Shown here one piece after another: positions 1 to 5,191 of a stretch of 9,056 nt of DNA. Source of the DNA: Gammaproteobacteria bacterium (GTDB lineage: Bacteria > Pseudomonadota > Gammaproteobacteria > SZUA-152); contig JAUWVK010000056.1 of NCBI GenBank assembly GCA_030617485.1, positions 1 to 9,056 of the forward strand. Reading direction: 5' to 3'. Position 1 is the stretch's first letter, and each line of letters starts with the position of its first letter. The notes beneath the pieces were generated by a model. The model had not been told where the DNA came from and searched no databases. It worked only from the letters and a program-made list of their open reading frames with translations. Made by a program: the position numbers and the translations under genes.

Positions 1-1073
1 TCGTATTTTTCTTTGAGGCCACGAAGAATGGCAATGGTGTCTTCCACGCTAGGCTCATCCACCAATACTTTTTGAAAGCGTCTTTCCAACGCCGCATCTT
101 TTTCCACGTACTGCCGATATTCATCCAGGGTAGTGGCGCCAACACAATGTAACTCACCACGTGCCAGAGCTGGTTTGAGCATGTTGCCCGCGTCCATAGC
201 GCCTTCGGCCTTACCTGCTCCTACCATGGTGTGTAGTTCGTCGATGAATAAAATGATTTGGCCTTCCTGCTTAGATAAATCATTAAGCACAGCCTTTAAT
301 CGTTCTTCAAATTCACCTCGAAATTTTGCACCTGCAATCAGGGCGCCCATGTCTAACGACAACAAGCGTTTTCCTTTCATACCTTCAGGTACTTCACCAT
401 TAATAATGCGTTGTGCCAGACCTTCGGCAATGGCGGTCTTACCCACACCGGGTTCACCAATAAGCACGGGGTTATTTTTAGTACGGCGCTGTAAAACCTG
501 AATAGTGCGACGAATTTCGTCGTCACGACCAATCACCGGATCAAGCTTGCCTTGTTCGGCACGCTCGGTTAAATCGATGGTGTATTTTTCCAGAGCCTGG
601 CGACTTTCTTCGGCGTTAGGGTCATCAACACTTTCCCCTCCACGCAATTCATCAATGGCTTGCTCTACCGATCCCTTAGCAGCACCCGCCTTGTGCAAAA
701 GATCACTTAACTGACCTTTGCTTTTTACAGCTGCCAGTGCAAATAACTCACTGGAAATGTAGGCATCCTTGTGGTCCTGCGCCAGCTTGTCCGTTACATT
801 CAACAGTCGACTCAAGTCGTTAGAAATATGAACATCACCACCGGCACCTTCTACCTGCGGAAATTTCTCAAGAGCTTCTCCCAACAACGTGCGCAACTGA
901 TTCACATTTACCGATGCCTTCGCAAATAAATGCCGAACCGTGCTGCCTTCCTGATCCAGTATGGCAGTCATGAGATGGGCGGGTTCAATAAACTGGTGAT
1001 CCCTGCCAACAGCAAGACTTTGCGCATCGGCCAGCGCAGACTGAAATTTGGTGGTGAGTTTATCCATTCGCAT
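1..1073 (-). CDS. clpB: ATP-dependent disaggregase ClpB, N-terminal part (runs off left edge)
   Basis: ClpB is a cytoplasmic AAA+ hexamer that, with DnaK/DnaJ/GrpE, threads and rescues aggregated proteins after heat stress. The window holds codons 1-357 of a protein usually about 860 residues long. It begins [11 protein letters not shown], like E. coli ClpB, followed by the Clp N-domain (about 1-145) and most of AAA module 1. Walker A GEPGVGKT falls at residues 206-213 and Walker B IDELH has D278 and E279, the same numbering as E. coli ClpB. The stretch [15 protein letters not shown] and the following ERRF are also typical. The middle domain and second AAA module lie outside. The ATG at 1073-1071 has an AGGGG ribosome site about 8 bases upstream. 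A sigma-32 promoter precedes it. No frameshift is seen in the visible part. Confidence 0.97.
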   Translation of the reverse strand, partial: MRMDKLTTKFQSALADAQSLAVGRDHQFIEPAHLMTAILDQEGSTVRHLFAKASVNVNQLRTLLGEALEKFPQVEGAGGDVHISNDLSRLLNVTDKLAQDHKDAYISSELFALAAVKSKGQLSDLLHKAGAAKGSVEQAIDELRGGESVDDPNAEESRQALEKYTIDLTERAEQGKLDPVIGRDDEIRRTIQVLQRRTKNNPVLIGEPGVGKTAIAEGLAQRIINGEVPEGMKGKRLLSLDMGALIAGAKFRGEFEERLKAVLNDLSKQEGQIILFIDELHTMVGAGKAEGAMDAGNMLKPALARGELHCVGATTLDEYRQYVEKDAALERRFQKVLVDEPSVEDTIAILRGLKEKY

Positions 1074-1138
1074 GACTTTGCCCCTAAAAAGGTTTTACCC
1101 CTTAAATTAATTTTGACCTTTAATCTTCATTAAACCCT

Positions 1139-1166
1139 ACATGGGGGCGGGGAATGCTTATTCAAG
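1139..1166 (-). promoter_or_regulatory. Sigma-32 (RpoH) heat-shock promoter of clpB
   Basis: On the minus strand the -35 element is CTTGAA (1166-1161), followed by a 14-base spacer and then CCCCATGT (1146-1139). This matches the known RpoH consensus (CTTGAA, 11-14 bases, CCCCATnT) at every defined position. Transcription would start near 1132, giving clpB a leader of about 59 bases. A perfect 7-bp inverted repeat (AATGCTT, 4 bases, AAGCATT; 1153-1170) overlaps the -35 element. Confidence 0.9.
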
Positions 1167-1305
1167 CATTAAAAATTGAATTACACTGGAAATGATTACG
1201 GCGAATTAATTAAAGAGGTAATAAAAACAGAGGTAAAAACTGATGGAAAAATATGGATAAAACTAGAAGTAACGCTCGGGGAAGAATTTGAAGGCTACGC
1301 AAACC

Positions 1306-1324
1306 TGCCTGACTCATCCAGGCA
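1306..1324 (-). terminator. Possible weak terminator hairpin after the small Arg-rich gene
   Basis: A perfect 6-bp inverted repeat (TGCCTG, 7-base loop, CAGGCA) lies about 50 bases beyond the stop codon of the gene ending at 1375. On the minus strand it is followed only by AGGTTTGC, so the T-tract of a standard intrinsic terminator is almost missing. Its position between that gene and the clpB promoter is the main reason to list it. Confidence 0.25.
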
Positions 1325-1374
1325 TTCACAGGGATTGCTTTGTTAAACTCCAGTCTAAAACTACAGACAAATAG

Positions 1375-1599
1375 CTATACGTCGCGACCATTCCACAACT
1401 GGTTTGCTACACGACGCTCTTTGCCGCCACGGCGATCAGACTTTTCTTCAAAACGCACCATTTCACGACGATCTACTGTAATCCTGCGAACATTTGCACG
1501 ATGTTCTGTGCCCATATATGCAGGTGTCGTGTCTTCTGACGGGGCTTGTCTTCTGATATTCACATCGATATCTTCTTTCGATACTAATTCCAGTCCCAT
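1375..1599 (-). CDS. Small Arg-rich hypothetical protein (74 aa)
   Basis: I do not recognise a named family. The 74-residue product is soluble and strongly charged: an acidic start (LVSKEDIDVNIRR), a middle with PSEDTTPAYMGTEHR, and a basic C-terminal half with repeated Asp-Arg-Arg units (DRRE at 43-46, DRRGGKERR at 55-63). It has no signal peptide, membrane segment or cysteine. I chose the ATG at 1599-1597 because AAGGTGG lies 6 bases upstream. The frame also opens further up at a GTG (1698), giving 107 residues, with an AGGA only 3 bases before that GTG. The extra 33 residues (with CQTTHIRW) look less protein-like. The gene stands alone between the acyltransferase and clpB. The DRR pattern suggests RNA or protein binding, but that is speculation. 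Confidence 0.6.
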   Translation of the reverse strand: MGLELVSKEDIDVNIRRQAPSEDTTPAYMGTEHRANVRRITVDRREMVRFEEKSDRRGGKERRVANQLWNGRDV

Positions 1600-1723
1600 T
1601 GAATGCCACCTTATGTGTGTTGTTTGACAAAGCATATGACCCGAATCCAATCTACCCGTAACTAACCTGGTGCCAGCGGGTAAAGTGATCAAATTCACAT
1701 ATCCTGATAAAGATACTAGCTTT

Positions 1724-1740
1724 TGATTATTTTATAATCA
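1724..1740. repeat. AT-rich 7-bp inverted repeat upstream of the small gene
   Basis: TGATTAT, three bases, ATAATCA: a perfect palindrome upstream of the 74/107-residue gene. On the minus strand it contains TATAAA, 17 bases downstream of TTAGGC, so it could cover the -10 region of a promoter for that gene. The -35 match is poor, so operator or promoter function is only a suggestion. Confidence 0.3.
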
Positions 1741-1773
1741 AGCCTCTTTATACGCCTAATAGCCTTAATTTAT

Positions 1774-1796
1774 GCCCACATTAACAATGTGTTGGC
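1774..1796. repeat. Hairpin in the gap after the acyltransferase gene
   Basis: CACATT, 3 bases, AATGTG (1777-1791) forms a perfect 6-bp stem. It can be extended by GCC/GGC across a two-base bulge. It lies about 30 bases beyond the acyltransferase stop codon and could slow or end transcription there, but neither strand has a T-tract after it, so it is not a canonical terminator. Confidence 0.25.
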
Positions 1797-1823
1797 CTGA
1801 TTATTGCCCAATCATCAGAGAGT

Positions 1824-2510
1824 TTACTCTTCGGCTCGCCCACCAGAAAGGATAGACGTAAGTCTGCTCAGGCAATCACCGTGACGTAACCCATTACAGT
1901 CCAGCGCAGGATAAGCTTTCAGGCTCGAACTGCTTGGAATAAGCAACGCCAATGCGGTATATCCAGCACCCCGGACATCATCCACGCGAGTAGGATATAT
2001 CGCACAATTGGCCTTTTGAGCCAGGAAAATCACTCCTCCCTTGAGCTTGCGGGGAGGGTCAGAATCCAGGTGTATTCCGCCATGTGGAAATACAGCCACC
2101 ACATCACCCAGTTTCAGGGCCGTTAGTGCTTCCCTTAAGGCACCCTCGGGCCGCACATCCCGGTCGACTGGAATACACTTTGCTAAACGAAATAACCAGT
2201 TCATTCCAAATCGCTCATATTCTTCACGAGCAATCAGGAATCTGAGCGGACGAGGACTCGCGGCAATAAGTAGGAAAGGGTCCAGCCCGGACATATGATT
2301 GGAAGCAACAAGCGCACCTCCGCCAGAGGGTAATGGCAATGTTTCAAACTGGAATCTATGCAGGTAACGACAAAACAAACTGATAAATCCGGCAATCCGA
2401 TTTACCTTTCGGCTCCCCCAGTCGGCCATGCTGGCAGACTCGAAGTAGCGAAGCAAAAAATGAACCGACAATAACAATCCAGCAAAAATAAAAAGAGAAA
2501 ACCAGATCAT
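1824..2510 (-). CDS. PlsC-type lysophospholipid acyltransferase with a variant block III
   Basis: This 228-residue protein belongs to the 1-acylglycerol-phosphate acyltransferase (PlsC/LPLAT) superfamily, which transfers acyl groups to lysophospholipids at the inner membrane. One hydrophobic N-terminal anchor is visible (about residues 2-21). The catalytic block I is NHMSGLD (H71, four residues, D76). Block II is around LAKCIPVDRD (109-117). The block III position reads FPHGGIHLD (140-148), where the usual form is FPEGT or FPEGG, so the conserved Glu is replaced by His. Block IV follows at IYPTRV. The length fits the family. The ATG at 2510-2508 starts just before the anchor but has only a weak ribosome site. 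It lies 122 bases downstream of the CBS gene on the same strand and might be co-transcribed with it. The acceptor lipid cannot be told from sequence, and a lysolipid other than lysophosphatidate is possible. Confidence 0.82.
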   Translation of the reverse strand: MIWFSLFIFAGLLLSVHFLLRYFESASMADWGSRKVNRIAGFISLFCRYLHRFQFETLPLPSGGGALVASNHMSGLDPFLLIAASPRPLRFLIAREEYERFGMNWLFRLAKCIPVDRDVRPEGALREALTALKLGDVVAVFPHGGIHLDSDPPRKLKGGVIFLAQKANCAIYPTRVDDVRGAGYTALALLIPSSSSLKAYPALDCNGLRHGDCLSRLTSILSGGRAEE

Positions 2511-2632
2511 AGATGACTTACTCTTAAGGCTTCACGATAGAACATCTCAATATATTAAGTAGCAAGTCACGTTTTGTAACAAGTTAGAGAAAATTGACCT
2601 AAAACGATAAGAAACAAAATATCAGATAAGCC

Positions 2633-3040
2633 TTAGTTAAGATCACCACACAAACCTTTCAGCACCATATCAGTCAAGCTAACGACACCAACAATTTCTC
2701 CTTTACTTACCACCGGCGCACGAGACAACCCAAATTTTTCAAAAAGTCGGGCGCAATATCGAATATCCATATCCTGTTCCACGGTTATCACAGGCTTACT
2801 CATAATTTCATATACATTAACTCGATCCGGAGCCTTATCTTTGCCAAGTACCTGCTTGGCAATATCCGAAAGCAGCACCATGCCATAGGCATCATCATCG
2901 TGCCGTTTGTTCACAATTACACATTTTGTGTCGACGTGTTTCATCTTGCTTAACGTTTCACTGATAGTTGTTAAACCATCTACCATGTCAAAATTGTGCT
3001 TCATTACATCTTTAACACGAATTACTTTTCGATTACTCAT
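2633..3040 (-). CDS. Stand-alone two-CBS-domain protein
   Basis: A 135-residue cytoplasmic protein made almost entirely of a CBS pair (Bateman module). CBS 1 covers about residues 8-70, with VKDVM at the start and YGMVLLSDI at the end. CBS 2 covers about 75-131, with YEIMSKPVITVEQD at the start and VGVVSLTDMV at the end. Known CBS pairs bind adenine nucleotides or S-adenosylmethionine and gate a partner enzyme or transporter. There is no catalytic or DNA-binding domain here, so a regulatory subunit role is likely. The ATG (3040-3038) overlaps the stop of the PII-like gene as ATGA, with GGAGG 7 bases upstream inside that gene. Translation of the two is therefore probably coupled. The natural partner is one or both DUF1538 membrane proteins upstream (inference). 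Confidence 0.88.
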   Translation of the reverse strand: MSNRKVIRVKDVMKHNFDMVDGLTTISETLSKMKHVDTKCVIVNKRHDDDAYGMVLLSDIAKQVLGKDKAPDRVNVYEIMSKPVITVEQDMDIRYCARLFEKFGLSRAPVVSKGEIVGVVSLTDMVLKGLCGDLN

Positions 3041-3387
3041 AATTCATCCTCCACTACGTGAGTCAACTTTTCCACTTGATGTTTAACACCCACCGCATCT
3101 TCCACATCGATCTGAAATGCAATGCCTGTTTCTGTACCTTTATCAAAGTCACCTACTTCGGCAATTTTTTCCAGAATGCTTCGGCTAAGGTGCTCCTCCA
3201 CCAAAAACATCAGCATATCTCGCTGCGTTTCCAGCGTGAGTCCAAAAAATGTTGCGCTTTTCTCAACCCCCTCTCCGCGCGCATGATTGATAACCGTCGC
3301 TCCGGTTGCTCCAGCCTGTCGTGCAGCATCAAGCACCGAATCAGTTTTATTATCGTCCACCAACGCAATAAGTAATTTGAAATGCAT
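3037..3387 (-). CDS. PII-like (GlnB-superfamily) signalling protein
   Basis: A 116-residue protein with a PII-type pattern. It opens with beta-strand 1 MHFKLLIALVDD and then helix 1 with TDSVLDAARQAGATGATVI. Next comes ARGEG where canonical PII has its ARG/RG motif before the T-loop, and later VEEHLSRSILEKIAEVG and TGIAFQIDVEDAVGV (about 88-102). PII proteins are trimers that bind ATP/ADP and block or open membrane transporters. This is not an ordinary GlnB/GlnK. The T-loop region (about 40-56, GVEKSATFFGLTLETQ) has no tyrosine for uridylylation, and the canonical PII C-terminal signature is absent. The start ATG 3387-3385 has GGAGAG about 7 bases upstream. It overlaps the CBS gene by 4 bases and lies 126 bases downstream of the DUF1538 pair. 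A role in controlling DUF1538 transport is inferred from context. Confidence 0.82.
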   Translation of the reverse strand: MHFKLLIALVDDNKTDSVLDAARQAGATGATVINHARGEGVEKSATFFGLTLETQRDMLMFLVEEHLSRSILEKIAEVGDFDKGTETGIAFQIDVEDAVGVKHQVEKLTHVVEDEL

Positions 3388-3426
3388 AGCGGTCTCTCCG
3401 TCCTGTATTTAGAATATTGATTAACG

Positions 3427-3455
3427 ATTAGTATATATTGTAAAAAATATTAGTA
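3427..3455. repeat. Paired ATTAGTA direct repeats upstream of the PII-like gene
   Basis: ATTAGTA occurs at 3427-3433 and again at 3449-3455, a 22-base period or roughly two helical turns, in the AT-rich 126-base gap before the PII-like and CBS genes. On the minus strand a TATACT -10-like element lies between them, with no good -35. Such spacing is typical of tandem regulator sites, but the region is AT-rich and chance is possible. Confidence 0.3.
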
Positions 3456-3513
3456 ACGTACCTGTATGAAAACTGTTTCAAACCTTTTTTCACTATAAAG
3501 TAGTGCCCTGCGG

Positions 3514-4296
3514 TCACACATCAGAATCTCTCCACTGCTGTGATCGCCAATGACTAATTTGCGCATAGGCCATCACAGACATTATAGGAAACAGGCAAGT
3601 AAACGCGATGAGTCCAAACCCATCCAACAACGCACTACGACCGGGAACGGTGCTAGCCAAACCCAAACCTAACGCAGCTACCAGAGGTACCGTCACCGTG
3701 GATGTCGTCACCCCACCGGAATCGTAGGCCAATGCGATAATCATTTTTGGCGCATAAAATGTTTGAATAATAACGACGACATATCCTGCAATTATGTAGT
3801 AATGCAAAGGCGTGCCAGTGATAATACGGAAACTCCCCAAGGCAACACCAATCGCCGCTCCAATAGCAACAGAAACCCGCAACCCTCCAACGCTAATCGC
3901 ACCGCCAGATACTTCGCTTGCTTTGATGGCAACAGCTAATAATGCAGGTTCCGCAATTGTTGATGAAAACCCGATTGCAAATGCAAACAAATATACCCAT
4001 TTGTAATCCTGCCATTGAAGGATTTGTCCCGCCTGAGACACCGCACCCATAATAAAATCCGGATCGGTTAACTGAACCGCCATTAACTTACCAAGAGGAA
4101 ACAACGCACGCTCAAGACCAACCAGGAAAAATGCTAAACCAACAATGACAGCAATGAATCCGATAACGACTCTTCTTACATTCGGGATTGGCCGCCGAAT
4201 TACAAAAAACTGCATACCAAAAATAATAATGGCGATAGGTAACACGTCTATCACCGTTGAAAAAAACGTATTGATTAATGATATTCCCAACTCCAT
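3514..4296 (-). CDS. DUF1538 family integral membrane protein, second of a pair
   Basis: A 260-residue polytopic membrane protein with about seven hydrophobic segments (roughly 15-33, 42-62, 99-123, 139-157, 164-181, 196-217, 224-246). It carries the motifs I associate with DUF1538: VGLERALFPLG (59-69), STIAEPALLA (112-121), and the long conserved block starting [16 protein letters not shown] (190-205), continuing to GLGLAS, then DGFGLIAF (225-232). The polar Asp, Ser and Thr residues in that block lie against hydrophobic helices, as expected for a transport or ion path. The biochemical function of the family is unknown to me. The start ATG at 4296-4294 shares one base with the stop of the upstream paralog (TAATG), so translational coupling and a hetero-oligomer are likely. 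A hydrophilic tail SHWRSQQWRDSDV ends the protein. Confidence 0.85.
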   Translation of the reverse strand: MELGISLINTFFSTVIDVLPIAIIIFGMQFFVIRRPIPNVRRVVIGFIAVIVGLAFFLVGLERALFPLGKLMAVQLTDPDFIMGAVSQAGQILQWQDYKWVYLFAFAIGFSSTIAEPALLAVAIKASEVSGGAISVGGLRVSVAIGAAIGVALGSFRIITGTPLHYYIIAGYVVVIIQTFYAPKMIIALAYDSGGVTTSTVTVPLVAALGLGLASTVPGRSALLDGFGLIAFTCLFPIMSVMAYAQISHWRSQQWRDSDV

Positions 4297-5030
4297 TAAA
4301 TCAATATCCCGTAAATCATTACGAACATCATGGGAGTCAGCGAAGCAAATGCAATCAAACCAAACCCGTCAACCATAGGGTTGCGCCCCTTAATGCTGGA
4401 AGCCAGGCCAATCCCTAGCGCAGTTACTAACGGCACTGTTACTGTAGATGTGGTAACACCTCCAGAATCATAAGCAATACCAATAATTTCTTTAGGCGCT
4501 ATCATCGTCAGCAACACCACACCAATATAACCACCGATAATCAAATACTGGATTGGCCATCCTTTCAATATGCGCAATACACCCACCATAATCGCCAGCC
4601 CTACCGAAACAGCCACGGTAATACGCAAACCTAACGCATAACTTTCACGCGAATCAGGAGTATCGATTATCATTCCACCTTCAGCCGCCACAGTTGCTGC
4701 TTCGTTTACAATGGCAATTAAAGCAGGTTCTGCAATCGTAGTGCCGCAACCTAATGAAAACGCGAAAAATAATAGCCAGAAAAGACTGCCTTTACGTGCT
4801 AACTCATAGGCCAGGGATTCACCTACGGGGAATAAAGCCATCTCCAAACCACGAATAAATAATGTCAGCCCCAGCACCACCATTATCATCCCGGCGATCA
4901 AACCTGCAGCATCAGGGAATGGCTGTTGAATTATAGCGACTTGAAAAAAGGTAATAACCAGAACGATAGGAGCCAGATCGCGCGCGCTACGGTAAAGCGC
5001 GTGAAGGAAATTCCGGAATTCTCTATTCAC
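4296..5030 (-). CDS. DUF1538 family integral membrane protein, first of a pair
   Basis: A 244-residue paralog of the next gene, with the same order of motifs: [12 protein letters not shown] (59-70), [10 protein letters not shown] (97-106), [22 protein letters not shown], then [10 protein letters not shown] and GIGLAS (186-211), and DGFGLIAF (221-228). It has about seven membrane segments. In the long conserved block (26 residues) it differs from its partner at only two positions, though at the DNA level the two are clearly diverged, so the duplication is old. The frame opens at a GTG at 5105, but I place the start at GTG 5030-5028. There the N-terminal helix aligns with the partner (first Pro at 21 versus 20), and a weak GAG lies 6 bases upstream. 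The extra upstream residues are Cys-rich and unlike a membrane protein start. It lies 161 bases after the kinase stop. Confidence 0.82.
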   Translation of the reverse strand: MNREFRNFLHALYRSARDLAPIVLVITFFQVAIIQQPFPDAAGLIAGMIMVVLGLTLFIRGLEMALFPVGESLAYELARKGSLFWLLFFAFSLGCGTTIAEPALIAIVNEAATVAAEGGMIIDTPDSRESYALGLRITVAVSVGLAIMVGVLRILKGWPIQYLIIGGYIGVVLLTMIAPKEIIGIAYDSGGVTTSTVTVPLVTALGIGLASSIKGRNPMVDGFGLIAFASLTPMMFVMIYGILI

Positions 5031-5191
5031 GTGTGTCTCAAAACAGAACAACCTGTTTAATTTATTTGATTGAACGCCGCAACCTATAGAATGCCAACAT
5101 AGCACTGCTAAGGTAAATACACAGAGTTAACTAATGAGAAATATAACGAATACTTTTTTATCTTACAAATCACACCAACAATCAACATGGA

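Larger units (their letters stand above)
1074..1374. other. Intergenic stretch between clpB and the small Arg-rich gene
   Basis: About 300 bases with no confidently called gene. It holds the clpB leader and sigma-32 promoter (left third), an AT-rich middle with an imperfect tandem repeat (1214-1228 and 1229-1240, sharing AGAGGTA and an AAAAAC tail), and a short hairpin near 1306-1324. One plus-strand frame stays open from a TTG at 1176 to a TAA at 1346. It reads like protein but has no Shine-Dalgarno site, and is discussed as a finding. Confidence 0.6.

Noticed and set aside
133..1133. Plus-strand open frames opposite clpB
   Set aside because: They are antisense shadows: the minus-strand reading is an unmistakable ClpB with correctly placed Walker motifs.
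1600..1698. GTG at 1698 as start of the small Arg-rich protein
   Set aside because: Its AGGA lies only 3 bases from the GTG, while ATG 1599 has AAGGTGG at good spacing. I keep the longer form only as an alternative.
3037..3387. Canonical GlnB or GlnK
   Set aside because: No T-loop tyrosine, no matching C-terminal signature, and no amtB or glnA neighbour in the window.
3485..3505. T-run followed by CACTA-TAAAG-TAGTG hairpin beyond the DUF1538 stop
   Set aside because: For the minus-strand gene the stem is followed by A residues, not T, so it is not an intrinsic terminator for it, and no plus-strand gene ends here.
5031..5105. GTG at 5105 as start of the first DUF1538 gene
   Set aside because: The 25 added residues are Cys-rich, have no counterpart in the paralog and lack a ribosome site. 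GTG 5030 aligns the two N-termini.
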